Source: Janthinobacterium lividum (GTDB lineage: Bacteria > Pseudomonadota > Gammaproteobacteria > Burkholderiales > Burkholderiaceae_D). From it: a stretch of DNA of 64,000 bases. A model generated the notes under the pieces. That model was given only the letters and a program-made list of their open reading frames with translations. It ran no database searches and was not told where the DNA came from. Shown here one piece after another: positions 1 through 9,017 of this stretch (position 1 is the stretch's first letter; each line of letters starts with the position of its first letter). The stretch is from contig NZ_CP139977.1 of NCBI RefSeq assembly GCF_034424625.1, forward strand, positions 310,001 through 374,000, in the 5' to 3' direction. The translations under genes were made by a program, and so were the position numbers.

Positions 1-1
1 T

Positions 2-577
2 TTCATAATACACATCAGGTGACCAAGACCATGACCATGAGGCACCTTTCGGCGGCGCACCAACAGGCACCTTCAATATCACTCCCCCAACACCGTTTTT
101 TGATGCATGCTTCTGCGCAATTTCCAACGATCTAGACCAAGATGTAAATTGACTTTGTGCAGCCACTCCACCGAGATTGTGTGCCTCTTCGGTTACATTT
201 CCCAGGACGTTACCTGGTACCACACGTCCCCGAAGGGCCGCTTGTAAGGCAGGATGACCCGCGCTAACTCCTCGATAGAGATATTGAACCTCTGAAGCCA
301 AGGCCGGACCGGCTTCGCCGGCCCCACCAAGTCCAAATAGCGTCGCGGTCTTCCACCAGCTTGCCACTCGCATCCCAGCATTCATAACCGTCGTAGCAAT
401 TTCAGAATTTAGGTCATTAATGTAGTCCTGGACTGGATCGCCCGTATAGGATTTAACGGGTGTCGCTTCCAATGTACCCTGGTGAATACAACCCAGTGAG
501 TCGCACCTAGTTTCCCGATTAGCACCAGAGAAGAAGTCGGAAGCTCTCTTCAGAATCCCGTCTCCCGTGTTTGCCGA
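2..577 (-). CDS. orphan Rhs-type toxin tip, ADP-ribosyltransferase-like (partial)
   Basis: The frame is open from the seam codons TCG GCA AAC at 577 to the window edge (192 codons, no stop) and has no start codon near its 5' end. The N-terminal part is a linker. The C-terminal part contains LYRGVSAGHP, then FTSWSRSLEIA, then GVILKV and a final YYE. An Arg in a YRG strand, an S/T-S pair in a following strand and a later acidic residue is the R-STS-E arrangement of ADP-ribosyltransferase toxins, so an ADP-ribosylating tip is inferred. The end is outside the window, so the last catalytic Glu and the immunity gene are not seen. The frame begins 3 nt after the stop of the preceding immunity gene, like the other cassettes here. 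It is probably silent unless recombined onto an Rhs gene. Confidence 0.55.
567..577 (-). repeat. Rhs cassette seam, copy 1
   Basis: The minus strand reads TCGGCAAACAC, in frame as Ser-Ala-Asn-Thr. It marks the first codons of the ADP-ribosyltransferase-like tip and begins 3 nt after the TAG of the preceding gene. The same nonamer, TCGGCAAAC, recurs in frame at five other toxin tips in the window. Confidence 0.8.
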
Positions 578-579
578 GA

Positions 580-888
580 CTAATCTTCTCGTCGCCGATA
601 CACAACTCGAACTGATTCGCTTGGCCAGTCAATGGGGGCTTTAGTAACTACCACATCGATAACATAGGTAATTGATGCCTCCTGTAACGCTTCGAACTCA
701 CAAGCTATGTCCTCGATCTCTTCTCGATCAATGGCGTTATCTTCGGCCAACACAAAAATAAGCAACCAAGAGCTTCCATCATGCGAAAGTCCAACCGTTC
801 GAAAGTTAGAAGAAATGGCACCAAGGAGTGCCTGCACCAAGCGTAACGTTTGGATGCACCAAATATCGTTTGCAATTTCAGTATTCAT
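580..888 (-). CDS. putative immunity protein for the Ntox50-like tip
   Basis: This small acidic protein of about 102 residues begins MNTEIANDIWCIQ and ends VVYRRRED. Its ATG overlaps the TGA of the upstream toxin tip by one base (TGATG), the usual translational coupling of a toxin with its antidote. A TTG 12 nt upstream (900) is an alternative start. No family was recognised. The immunity role is inferred only from position between a toxin tip and the next seam, and from its small acidic character. Its TAG lies 3 nt before the next seam, which fits a cassette boundary. Confidence 0.55.
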   Translation of the reverse strand: MNTEIANDIWCIQTLRLVQALLGAISSNFRTVGLSHDGSSWLLIFVLAEDNAIDREEIEDIACEFEALQEASITYVIDVVVTKAPIDWPSESVRVVYRRRED

Positions 889-1508
889 CACGGAGTCCAA
901 GTTGGATTCATTGGGACGACACTAGGCGCTGATGTCCCTTTGATCATAAACACATTTGTCGGCTGACTAGGGTAACGAGGGAGATTTACGTTTATACCCG
1001 TCACTCCCTCGAAGCGTACTACTGGGAAGCCAGCTTGAGATTTTCCGAGAACCTGAGCTGCACCGGCACGGTATGCATCAAGCACCTTTTGCGCATCTGA
1101 CACGCTATCGAGCATTCCACCGCCCCGATATTCCTGTCGACCTGCAATATGCCGGAGCTGCTTTTGGCTAATTTTCTCAGCGACCTCAGGGAAGTCCGCA
1201 GCGGATAAACGAGAGGCGGCGCCCTCCGCCAAGCCGGCCAGACCACCACCCACTGCGCGCGCACCATTGACCAACATCAAGCCATCAGCTGTATCCTTTC
1301 CTTGCTGACCAAAATATTTGCTCGTTGGTGTAAAGGGATCCCACAACGGCATCGGCTCAATAGTGCCGTTAATGTCACCAATAGCAGTAAAGAAATTCCC
1401 TGCTTGAATCAATCCATGGGCAACCGCGTTCCCGGCCCCAGCTGCCAATGATTGCAGAATATCGCCCTGAGTCAAATTCGTAACTTGAATTCCGTTGGTG
1501 TTTGCCGA
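888..1508 (-). CDS. orphan Rhs-type toxin tip, Ntox50-like
   Basis: The frame starts at the seam (VSANTNGIQV) and runs 206 codons to a TGA. There is no ATG at the 5' end; the first usable start is a TTG at 1475. The N-terminal half is an Ala/Gly-rich linker typical of sequences just after an RHS core. The C-terminal domain carries KQLRHIAGRQEY, DAQKVLDAY, VVRFEGVTG and PTNVFMIKGT. These resemble polymorphic toxin type 50 domains, which are predicted nucleases. That assignment is from memory of the family and needs a profile search. The absence of an export core or good start suggests a silent donor cassette. Confidence 0.6.
   Translation of the reverse strand, partial: SANTNGIQVTNLTQGDILQSLAAGAGNAVAHGLIQAGNFFTAIGDINGTIEPMPLWDPFTPTSKYFGQQGKDTADGLMLVNGARAVGGGLAGLAEGAASRLSAADFPEVAEKISQKQLRHIAGRQEYRGGGMLDSVSDAQKVLDAYRAGAAQVLGKSQAGFPVVRFEGVTGINVNLPRYPSQPTNVFMIKGTSAPSVVPMNPTWTP
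1498..1508 (-). repeat. Rhs cassette seam, copy 2
   Basis: The minus strand reads TCGGCAAACAC, in frame as Ser-Ala-Asn-Thr. It lies about 20 nt after the TAA of the Imm26-like gene and starts the Ntox50-like tip. Confidence 0.8.
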
Positions 1509-1529
1509 AACCGTGGTTACTCCGAGTTA

Positions 1530-1994
1530 TTAATCCGGCGCTAATGCGATGCCAAGGGCCGATGAAATCTGATCATCTATAGTCCTAAAGCTTTGTAGTC
1601 CTCGCTCCCCAACTGGCTCTTTAGGCATGGAGAGACGATGATCGTATTCATCAAAGTACCATCCACGCGAATCCATAAAACAATGCTTTGGAAGTCGATC
1701 CATGGGGCCAAGTTCACGATGCTCAATCGTTTCGAAGTAACCCTTACTCCAAGGAAGCTTGTTGGTCAACATCGGAGCAGTCAGCAATTGGCCGCGCATT
1801 AGTGTTGGCACATCTTCTTTTCGCTTTGATCTTTCGCTATATATATAAATTAAAATACAATCGGCCATCGGACCGATTTTTGCATCTATAGCGATGACAC
1901 GGCCATAAAGGAAGAGGCCATCAGGAGGTAACATTACAAAAACATCGCCTTTCTTTGGTGATGTTTTTGTTTTTTTTAATGAGACAAGATTCAT
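1530..1994 (-). CDS. Imm26-family immunity protein
   Basis: This protein of about 154 residues begins MNLVSLKKTKTSPKKGDVF and continues with LPPDGLFLYGRVI, then DCILIYIYSERS and a K-E-D-V-P segment. The KKGDVF...GRVI...CILIYIY pattern is the Imm26 signature seen in immunity genes next to nuclease toxins. ATG 1994 lies just past the stop of the GIY-YIG-like tip; ATG 2006 would give four more residues. It presumably neutralises that tip in the cytoplasm. The gene is clearly less GC-rich than the NRPS region, as is usual for immunity genes. Confidence 0.75.
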   Translation of the reverse strand: MNLVSLKKTKTSPKKGDVFVMLPPDGLFLYGRVIAIDAKIGPMADCILIYIYSERSKRKEDVPTLMRGQLLTAPMLTNKLPWSKGYFETIEHRELGPMDRLPKHCFMDSRGWYFDEYDHRLSMPKEPVGERGLQSFRTIDDQISSALGIALAPD

Positions 1995-1995
1995 C

Positions 1996-2565
1996 TTAAA
2001 ATCCATTTGATCTTAGCCATTGCTTACCCCAATCAACAGCTTGTTGATAATAGGAATGCTTCGGACTAACACTATTTCGAATGTTTTGGAAATTCGGTTT
2101 TTCAACTATTCGAGCCTGCTCGATTGCTCTCGCTTCTCCGCGCGTTACAGGAGTTGAAGTCAGCGGATTAAGCACAAATCGTTCCCCATGAGCAGCCTGC
2201 CTGTTCGCAAGATTGTTCGTAATACCCACGTAGACTGGCTCTGATTTCAAGACGCCCTCATATACATGCACGTCGACCTTACCACCGCGCAATTCAATTG
2301 GCAATTCCCTACCAGGCACTCCGAGTTTTCCGGTATTCCCTCTAAGAGTACCAGCGATCATTAACCCAGCTTCTAAATTATCGGCCAACCCAAACGACCA
2401 CTGTGACAGATTCCCGTATAAAAAATTACCTGTCTCAGTTTTCTTCGTCGAGAAATACTCCCCTAGCAAATCCAAATGGTGCGGAACATCGTAGCCGATG
2501 ACGGAATTTTTGAAATGATCCGGGTGTGTTGCAACAAATTTTTGCTCAGTATTGGTGTTTGCCGA
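1996..2565 (-). CDS. orphan Rhs-type toxin tip, GIY-YIG-like nuclease
   Basis: The open frame begins at the seam (DSANTNTEQKFVATHP) and runs 189 codons to TAA. It has no ATG; a TTG at 2475 is the first alternative start. The C-terminal half contains VYEGVLKSEPVYVGITNN, then an Arg (NRQAAHGE), GEARAIEQARI and a terminal NSVSPKHSYYQQ. The paired Tyr motifs, Gly-Ile and downstream Arg and Glu suggest a GIY-YIG-type endonuclease fold. The Imm26 gene follows immediately, which fits a nuclease/immunity pair. It has no signal peptide or RHS core, so it is a headless tip that probably needs recombination with an Rhs gene to be delivered. Confidence 0.6.
   Translation of the reverse strand, partial: SANTNTEQKFVATHPDHFKNSVIGYDVPHHLDLLGEYFSTKKTETGNFLYGNLSQWSFGLADNLEAGLMIAGTLRGNTGKLGVPGRELPIELRGGKVDVHVYEGVLKSEPVYVGITNNLANRQAAHGERFVLNPLTSTPVTRGEARAIEQARIVEKPNFQNIRNSVSPKHSYYQQAVDWGKQWLRSNGF
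2555..2565 (-). repeat. Rhs cassette seam, copy 3
   Basis: The minus strand reads TCGGCAAACAC, in frame as Ser-Ala-Asn-Thr. It follows the TGA of the SCO4402-like immunity gene by one base and opens the GIY-YIG-like tip. Confidence 0.8.
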
Positions 2566-2566
2566 G

Positions 2567-2935
2567 TCAATGCGAGCTCAGAAGTAATGCCTCGCAAGAA
2601 CTCGCGGCATCCATAACATCGACCCACTCCGGTTTTTCTATATATTGAGCATCCTCTAGATTCATCCCGTATGTTGCAAATAGGCTGTCAAGGCAACGTA
2701 CTAAATTGCGAATTGACTGGGCTTCCAAGTCATTTTTAAGAAACCACCCGATAGCTTCGCCTGGGTCACTCCCCAGACAGGTATCGTCGTAGATAAAATG
2801 AATTGCATAATCCAATTCATCATGCACGACATCGGGATATGGCTCATCCCGAACCCATACCGCCAACTGATACTCTTTGTCGGCCAAGGAGTGCAAATAT
2901 CCAATCAATTCCTCACGCATGTGCGGGTATTTCAT
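2567..2935 (-). CDS. SCO4402-like immunity protein
   Basis: This acidic protein of about 122 residues begins MKYPHMREELIGYLHSLADK. It continues with YQLAVWVRDE, LDYAIHFIYDDTCLG and DPGEAIGWFL. The KEYQ..VWV...LD..IH.(I/L)YDDTC pattern matches the SCO4402 family as I remember it; members are often found beside toxins. The ATG at 2935 overlaps the TGA of the upstream toxin tip (ATGA). That coupling and the ribosome context favour it over the in-frame ATGs at about 2950-2959. The role as immunity partner is inferred from the pairing. Confidence 0.65.
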   Translation of the reverse strand: MKYPHMREELIGYLHSLADKEYQLAVWVRDEPYPDVVHDELDYAIHFIYDDTCLGSDPGEAIGWFLKNDLEAQSIRNLVRCLDSLFATYGMNLEDAQYIEKPEWVDVMDAASSCEALLLSSH

Positions 2936-3525
2936 TTCGGCGCGTTCCATTTTTCCCATTTCAAATACTCACTTAATGGAATATGTGCCGACTCAGGGCT
3001 CTGCTTAATCGATCCTTGAATTGGCATTCCATCACGTCCAATGACCCTACCTTCGTAACGGACAACTACGTGATCTACTTGCTGCACTGGCTGTGTGTTC
3101 AGGGGATTACCCTGATCAACGCGAACTCCATTACCCTTATTGTTAGGGTCTTGCCAACGCTGGCCAACCCCTTTGTTATTGGGTACACCCTCACCCCAAG
3201 AATCTGGGAATTTGCCTGTGACCGATTTTGGTACAGACCAACCAGCTTCTACAGAAGCCCCTTTTCCAGCCGCAGAGCCACCCATCGTTGCCAACTTCAA
3301 CGGCAATAGGAGTTCGAGGGCTTCACCAAACACGGGGGTGTCGTAGCCTAACCTGGCGCCGCTGCCGAATGCATAGTAGTCAGGCCCGCCTGGCAACGCA
3401 CCGCTCAACAGATTGAACCCACCCTCCAACAGGTTGACACCTGTGTTCCAGCCCGCTTTTCCAAAATCCAAGAGCGCACTCGGAAGACCTTTAGAATCCA
3501 GCCCACTTACTGATTTGTTTGCCGA
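2932..3525 (-). CDS. orphan Rhs-type toxin tip, RNase-like
   Basis: The frame opens at the seam (DSANKSVSGLD) and runs 197 codons; a GTG at 3540 could in principle start it 5 codons earlier. The N-terminal 110 residues are a Gly/Ala/Leu-rich linker. The C-terminal domain has GQRWQDPNNKGNGVRVD, QQVDHVVVRYEG, RVIGRDGMPI and HIPLSEYLKWEKW. A small alpha-beta domain with W, R-D, a DHV strand and a late His is typical of the BECR/Ntox-type RNase tips; Ntox17 is the closest I recall, unverified. It overlaps its immunity gene by 4 nt. The mobile island ends not far upstream, so the gene that once preceded it was probably the Rhs pair at 9.6-17 kb. Confidence 0.55.
   Translation of the reverse strand, partial: SANKSVSGLDSKGLPSALLDFGKAGWNTGVNLLEGGFNLLSGALPGGPDYYAFGSGARLGYDTPVFGEALELLLPLKLATMGGSAAGKGASVEAGWSVPKSVTGKFPDSWGEGVPNNKGVGQRWQDPNNKGNGVRVDQGNPLNTQPVQQVDHVVVRYEGRVIGRDGMPIQGSIKQSPESAHIPLSEYLKWEKWNAPK
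3515..3525 (-). repeat. Rhs cassette seam, copy 4
   Basis: The minus strand reads TCGGCAAACAA, in frame as Ser-Ala-Asn-Lys. It opens the RNase-like tip. A TAG lies in frame 7 codons upstream of it. Confidence 0.75.
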
Positions 3526-3712
3526 ATCAGTGTAGCCCACTGCATCCTATCGTACCGCAGAGGCTCAACCCCAGCATCCATGCGGGTTCCCGCGCCATGC
3601 GTGGGGTGCGTTATCCAGTTAAAAGAGCGAGACCCCCTAATGTGGGTTTTTGGCCTATCAGCGGCCGACGACCCGACGCAGTATATCAGGCGTTATCAAT
3701 GAGGCAAGCGGC

Positions 3713-3734
3713 AAAAAGCCGCCAGAATGGCGGC
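3713..3734 (-). terminator. intrinsic terminator of the integrase operon
   Basis: On the minus strand, arms GCCGCCA and TGGCGGC (7 bp) enclose a 3-nt loop and are followed by five T. It lies about 35 nt past the stop of the small gene at 3770 and would end transcription coming from the primase and integrase genes. The stretch from here to 3515 shows no other gene. Confidence 0.75.
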
Positions 3735-3769
3735 CGTCAGACAAGCGGATTATGGGAAGTGGAGGCGAG

Positions 3770-3967
3770 TCAGCGCGGCGCGTAGCCGGCGGCGGCCAAG
3801 GCGGCGCGCAGACGCTCGCCGGCATCGAGCATGGTCCACGCCTCGTCGGCGTCGACGGCCAGGCTGCGGTAGTCGTCCAGGCCGACCCGCTTGAGGAACT
3901 GCGCCAGGGCCAGCGCCTGGGCGGGCGACAGATCGGCAGTGATGCTTACCAGCGGTTCCATGCTCAA
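3770..3967 (-). CDS. small DUF7706-like protein
   Basis: This 65-residue acidic protein begins MSMEPLVSITADLS and contains ALALAQFLKRVGLDDYRSLA and ends AALAAAGYAPR. Its start overlaps the integrase stop (ATG 3967, integrase end 3964), so the two are translationally coupled. The repeated ALAQFLKRVG/DDYR/DEA pattern resembles a small family that I recall as DUF7706, found in mobile elements of Proteobacteria; this is unverified. Its function is unknown. A directionality or accessory factor for the recombinase is possible from context only. Confidence 0.7.
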   Translation of the reverse strand: MSMEPLVSITADLSPAQALALAQFLKRVGLDDYRSLAVDADEAWTMLDAGERLRAALAAAGYAPR

Positions 3968-5034
3968 TCCTCCTCGTTGGCTTCGGCGTCAAGCATGGCC
4001 AGCAAGGCGGCGCGCTCGATGTCGTCACCGGCATCGCCCTGCCCGGCCTGGCCGGCGGCGATCACGCGGCCCGGATGGGTGGCGGTGTGGATGTCCTTGA
4101 GCATACGGATGCTCACCTGGGTGTAAATCTGCGTGGTGGACAGGTCGGCGTGGCCGAGCATGGCCTGTATAAACCGGATGTCGGCCCCGTTCTCCAGCAT
4201 CAGGGTCGCCATCGTGTGGCGGAACAGGTGGCAAGCGCCGGTCTTGCCGATGCCGGCCGCGTTGACGTGATCGCGCACCAGCTGCGTGAGCCGGTTCGGG
4301 GTGAACGCCTCGCCCAGGTTCGACAGGAACAGCGTGCCGTCGTCGCCACCGCTGGCCAGCTCCGGGCGCACGTCGTCGCGGTACTTGGCGATCCACTCCA
4401 GGGCGCGCTCGCCGATGGGGATCATGCGGTCTTTCTTGCCTTTGCCCTGGCGGATCATCACCGTGCCCCGGTCGGCGTCCATGTCGTGCAGGTGCAGGGC
4501 CAACAGCTCCATGCGGCGCATGCCGGTGCTGTACAAGGTCTCCAACATGGCGCGGTCGCGGATGCCGGTCGGCGTGCCGAGATCGGGCTGGGCCAGCACC
4601 GTTTCGGCCTCGCGGATCGTCAGCACGTGCTTGGGCAGCCGGCGCTCCAGTCGAGGCAGCTCCAGCTCGCTGGCCGGGTTGTACAGGATGTGATTGTTCC
4701 GCGCCAGCCATTTGAAGTAGGCGCGCAGCGGCGTGATGCGCGTGTGCTGGCTGCGCGTGGTGAGCGGCTGGCCGTCCTCCTTCCTGTACAGGAACAGATA
4801 GCGCTGGTAGCGTTCCAGGATCGGCTTGGTGATGTCCTGCGGCCGGCCGAGACCGCGCTCGTCGCACCAGATCAGGAAGTAACGGATGTAGACGTCGCGG
4901 GCCTCGATGGTGGCCAGCGAATAATTCTTCTCATGCTGCCAGGCGTTGAAGCGCAACAGGTGGTTGTACAGACTGTCGCGGTCGCGCACGTCGCCGATGA
5001 CGGCCTTGGCGGTGGACGTTCCCTTGCGCGCCAT
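3964..5034 (-). CDS. site-specific tyrosine recombinase (XerC/D-like integrase)
   Basis: This 356-residue tyrosine recombinase has an N-terminal SAM-like core-binding domain (about 20-130: HLLRFNAWQHEKNYSLATIE) and a C-terminal catalytic domain. The catalytic set is visible: Arg in STGMRRME (about 193), HLFRHTMATLM giving His-x-x-Arg, LGHADLST giving the second His, and Tyr in QIYTQV. It follows the primase gene by 11 nt with a GGA ribosome-binding sequence and is coupled to the small gene downstream. It is the likely driver of the island's integration. The attachment sites were not identified. Confidence 0.9.
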   Translation of the reverse strand: MARKGTSTAKAVIGDVRDRDSLYNHLLRFNAWQHEKNYSLATIEARDVYIRYFLIWCDERGLGRPQDITKPILERYQRYLFLYRKEDGQPLTTRSQHTRITPLRAYFKWLARNNHILYNPASELELPRLERRLPKHVLTIREAETVLAQPDLGTPTGIRDRAMLETLYSTGMRRMELLALHLHDMDADRGTVMIRQGKGKKDRMIPIGERALEWIAKYRDDVRPELASGGDDGTLFLSNLGEAFTPNRLTQLVRDHVNAAGIGKTGACHLFRHTMATLMLENGADIRFIQAMLGHADLSTTQIYTQVSIRMLKDIHTATHPGRVIAAGQAGQGDAGDDIERAALLAMLDAEANEED

Positions 5035-5045
5035 GGTCGCTGTCC

Positions 5046-8000
5046 TCAGGCGTCGCCGGCCGCGCTGGCGGCCAGCACGGCGGTTGCGCTACGATACGAC
5101 GGGCTGCGCGCCGTGATGGCCTGACGCGATTTTTGCACATCATCGTTGCTCGCTTCGTCGCAAGCCGCATCAGCACTGGCAATCAAGGCAATTTCATCCT
5201 GCCGACCAGTGGCCTACCGCACCCCGACCACACCCCGACCGGGGGCCGACCGCTCGCCATGTACCCCCGACCGCTGAGCGTCGTAGGGCAAGGTGGCCTT
5301 GCCATCGAGCTGCGCCATGTCGGTCAGCCCCATCAGGAAGCGGCCACCGGCATCGCCCTCGCCGTCATAGACCAGCTCGTATTCCAGTCCCTGGCCACGG
5401 GCCACGCGGTGCGCCAGGATGTATTCCAGCTCGGTCAGCCTGGCCAGGTGTATCTTGAGCTGGGTGTCGCCCCAGCCGGTCAGCTCGCGCACCAGCCGGC
5501 GGCTGAAGCGCAGGTCGGCCGGCTTCATCGCCAGCCGCTCGGCTTCCGTCTTGACCCAGCCGTACAAGGTCGTCAGCAGCTTGCGGGTCTGCGGCGGCAG
5601 CTCGTCCAGCGTGCGGCCCAGCACGTCGTGCGCCAGGCGGTTGGCGGTGGCGATGTCATCGGCCGTCACCTCGATGTAGCGCACCGCCTTGCCGCGGTGC
5701 TGCACCGTGTGAATGGTGCGCTGGTACTGGTGCAGGAAGGTGATGGCGCGGATCAGCGACAGGTATTTCATGTGGTCGCGCCGAGTGCGTGTTTTGTCGT
5801 CCAGGAAGGTCAGCCGGTCGGCGTAGGGGTTCACCACCTTCAACGGTTGCAGCAGGCGCTGGGCGTTGCGGTGCAGGGTCAATATGGCGTCGCGCTCTTC
5901 GTCGGCCAGCAAGCCCTCCAGCGTTTGGCGCTTGCGCTGCAAGGCGTGGATGTCGCGGGTCTGCTCGCGGCTCTCGTTGACCGTCAGCACCACGCAGCGG
6001 TTCAGCAGTTCCTCGTCGATGTCGATCGCCGTCGTGGTCAGGAACAGCATAACCGGCCCCTCCACCTTGTATTCGTGCGTCGTCAGCAGGCCCGTGGTGG
6101 CGTCCTTGCCGGTCGATGCCATGCTGACCTGTCCATCCGATTGCAGCAGTTTTAACGCGTAGCTGGCCTGCGCCGCGCCTTCTTCTTCGGCGATGGCCAG
6201 TATCTTGTGCTTCAAGCTGGTCTCGCCCATGTAGAACAGACTCTGGCCCGTCATGGCCGAGTAGCGCACCTGCGCCTCGTCGGGCATCAGGGCTAGCACC
6301 GCGTCCATCAGCGACGACTTGCCGGCGGCGCTGGACGACTGGATCAACACGGCCAGCGGCTTGTCTAACTGGCGCGACACGGCCGCCAGATAGCCCACCA
6401 GTTTATTGGTCTCTTCGCCGACCATGCCGCAGGCGTCGAAGTCGGCCAGGATGCGCGCCAGCAGTTCGGGCGATTTCAGCAGCTCCAGCGCGGCGGCCTG
6501 CTCCGCATCGGACAGCTTCGGTCCCTCGTCTTCCTTCTTGAGCGCCGCCTGCAGGTTGGCCGTTTGCAGCTCTTCGAGCTTGAGCAGCACGCGGCCAAGG
6601 TCGTGTTTCAGCACGTCCTCGGGTTCGCCCAGTTCGACGCCGGCCTGCTTGATGAACGCCGCCCGCGCCTTGGCCTGGTACAGGTCGAAGGTGTCGACGT
6701 GGAAGCGCTCGTCGCGCGACACCAGCAGATTCACTTTCAGCGCCTCGGGGTTCAACGGCTTTTTCCACCCGCGCACGCGGTAGCGCCGTTCGCCATAGGT
6801 CAGCACCAGTTCGGCGTCGCTCTGCTCCATCGGCGTATCGACTTGCGGCGCGGGCGGCAGCGGGCTGGCCAGCGCCGGCTCGGCGACGACCGACGCGGCA
6901 GGTTCGACCGGCGCTGGCGGATCAAGCACCACGTCGGCAGCTAAGGGGGAAACATCAGCAACGGCGGCAAGAGCATCAGCCGGCGCGGACGTGGGCGCGG
7001 GGCCGTGCCCTTCCGCCATCCATTCGGCCTTGCGGATCAGCAGGGCCAGCGCCTTGTCCGGCGGGGCCATCTTGAGCGCGTACTCGTTGGCATCCATCCC
7101 CTTCGGGAACAGGATGCGGTAGCAGGCTATGCCCAGCGCCGTCAGCTTTTCCGCCAACGCGGTGGCGGCCTGGTTGCCGGCATCGTCGCGGTCGTAGGCG
7201 ATCAGCACGCGCTTGACGCCGTGCCGCTGGAACGCGGCCAGGTGGTCATCGGTAAAACCGCCCGCGCCGTAGCTGGCGGTGACGTTGCTAAAGCCATGCA
7301 CCCAGAACGTCATGGCGTCGATCAGCGCTTCACACAGGATCACCTCGCCGCCGCTGGCGATCACGCCTTCCTCGTTCCACACGCCGGCATGTGGGCCAGG
7401 CAGATAGAGGTGGTAGGCGGTGCCGGTGCGCAGGTTGTTGAGGATCTTGCGGCCGTAGACTTCGTGCACCACGCCGTTGGTGTCGATCACCGGCACGACC
7501 AGCGAGCCATTGAAATGCTCATGGCCGGACTCGCGCAACAGGCCGATGGCTTGCAGCCGGCCGCGCACTTCCTGGCCTTCCTTCCACGCCTTGTTCGGCA
7601 GCCGGTAGCCCAGCGTCCGATTGGCGTAACCAAGTTTAAAGCGCTCGATCAGCTCGGGGTGATGCAGGCCACGGATTTTCAGATAGTCCAGCGCTTCCGG
7701 GCTTTGCTTCAAGGTCTCGTGGTAGTAGTCCAGCACCTGGCGCATCGCGGTCTGGCCGTCCGCGTCGTCGCCCAGTGGCAGCGGTGCCGCCTTCAGCTTG
7801 CCGGTGGCCAGCGGCTTGGTCGGTGCCGGCGTAGTGCCCAGTCCCAGCTCGCTGCGCAACCGTTCGACGGCGGCGCGGAACGACAGCTTGTCGAACTTCA
7901 TCAGCCAGTCCACCGGCCCGCCGGCCGCACCGCAGCCGAAGCAGTGGAACAGGTTCTTGGTCGGCGTCACGATCAGGCTGGCCGTCGCTTCCTAATGAAA

Positions 8001-8123
8001 CGGGCAGCGGCAGGTGTAGTCCTTGCCCTTCTTACTCAGCTCGATGCCGGCGGTCTCCATCAGCCGGACCAGCGATACCTCAGCTTTGAGCCGTTCAATT
8101 TCCGCTGCCGGGATACGCGCCAT
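5046..8123 (-). pseudogene. CHC2 primase-helicase of the island, interrupted by two in-frame TAG codons
   Basis: The frame from ATG 8123 (MARIPAAEIERLKAEVSLV) to TGA 5048-5046 is open for 1,026 codons except for TAG at 7994-7992 and TAG at 5216-5214. The first TAG falls inside the CHC2 zinc finger (CPFH-stop-EATAS...FHCFGCG), so a protein made only from downstream would lack half the finger. Then come a TOPRIM domain (about 250-360; YDRDDAGNQAA) and a helicase-like ATPase with Walker A SSSAAGKSS (about 595). After the second TAG, 55 coding-looking codons (GRQDEIALIASADAA) lead to a TGA only 11 nt before the integrase ATG, a more natural gene end. The protein would prime and unwind DNA for element replication. 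Either this is a mutated gene or the TAGs are read through. Confidence 0.75.
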
Positions 8124-8185
8124 AAAAATCGACCTTTTGCAAAAAACCTGTCAAGGGGGTTTGAAAGAAAATAACTGGTTTGCAG

Positions 8186-8206
8186 TCTACGCCATTTTGG
8201 CGTAGA
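8186..8206. promoter_or_regulatory. palindromic operator between primase and XRE genes
   Basis: A perfect inverted repeat with 9-bp arms TCTACGCCA and TGGCGTAGA around TTT lies between the divergent primase and XRE genes. It is 34 nt upstream of the XRE ATG and 63 nt upstream of the primase ATG. A dyad of this size between a divergent helix-turn-helix gene and its neighbour is most simply the operator of that regulator. Confidence 0.65.
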
Positions 8207-8239
8207 GTCAACTACCAATCAAAAACAGGGGTTATCGTT

Positions 8240-8635
8240 ATGAAGTCGATACAGCAGCAATGGATTTCAGTCATGACCCAAGACGAGAAGGAATATTTCA
8301 AGGTACTGGGTGCCCGCATCGCGCAATTGCGTAAGGATCAAGGCCTGACGCAAGTTCAGCTTGCCCAGGCGCTCGACATTTCTCAGCAGATGGTGGCGTC
8401 CTACGAAGTCGGCCGTCGGCGCGTTCCAGTGTCGCTGCTGCCAACCTTGGCGCGTGCGCTTCGGGTTCAGATCGATGAGCTGCTGGGTACTGCCGTGAAG
8501 GTCCATGCCAAGCGCGGACCAGCATCACAGTTAGAGCGCAGCATGGAACGCATCAACGAGCTGCCGAAGCAGAAGCAGCGCTTTGTCGTGGAAATGCTGG
8601 AGACCATGCTGGCCCAGGCAAATGCCAACGCATAG
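8240..8635 (+). CDS. XRE-family helix-turn-helix regulator
   Basis: This protein of about 131 residues has a Cro/C1-type helix-turn-helix at about residues 15-70: LGARIAQLRKDQGLTQVQL, then LDISQQMVASYEVGRR and VPVSLLPTLARALRV. The C-terminal part is a basic helix (RSMERINELPKQKQRFVVEM) that is probably for dimerisation. ATG 8240 is taken as start; ATG 8273 is an alternative and still keeps the whole DNA-binding domain. It is divergent from the primase, with a perfect dyad between them, so it probably represses the island's replication/integration operon and itself. A terminator follows. Confidence 0.88.
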   Translation: MKSIQQQWISVMTQDEKEYFKVLGARIAQLRKDQGLTQVQLAQALDISQQMVASYEVGRRRVPVSLLPTLARALRVQIDELLGTAVKVHAKRGPASQLERSMERINELPKQKQRFVVEMLETMLAQANANA

Positions 8636-8661
8636 CCTTCTTCCTTAGCAGCTAAAAAATA

Positions 8662-8715
8662 AAGCCGTACCCATCACCCGCACCATCAGCAGCGGGTTGG
8701 GGACGGCTTTTTTTA
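8662..8715 (+). terminator. intrinsic terminator after the XRE gene
   Basis: Left arm AAGCCGTACCC and right arm GGGGACGGCTT pair with one bulged A and are followed by a run of seven T. It lies about 26 nt after the XRE stop. From here to 9017 (about 300 nt) no gene or clear signal was seen. Confidence 0.8.
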
Positions 8716-9017
8716 AAACTAAAGATAGCTCTACAAACACCAATCGGTCTGTATCACAGATTTGGAAGATTTTTCATCGACGAATCAAGGGCTTGCCTGC
8801 GGCTGTAAAACACGAAGCAGCCCTTTGTGTTACAGGCGATCCTTGAATTCATGCGGGTTGCGGGAACATCTGTGATGTGCGTATGGTGTGTAGTAGTTTA
8901 GGACGGCCTTTTGACCATCATTTTTGCCCCCAGATGCGGTATCGGATCATCGCAAACAGGGCAAAAGAGCGTATTCAATCAAGCGGGTTTTGCATTGGCT
9001 AGCTCAATTACAGCAGA

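Noticed and set aside
4075..8174. Plus-strand frames opposite the integrase and primase genes
   Set aside because: The minus-strand frames carry intact catalytic motifs; the plus-strand ones are low-complexity shadows.
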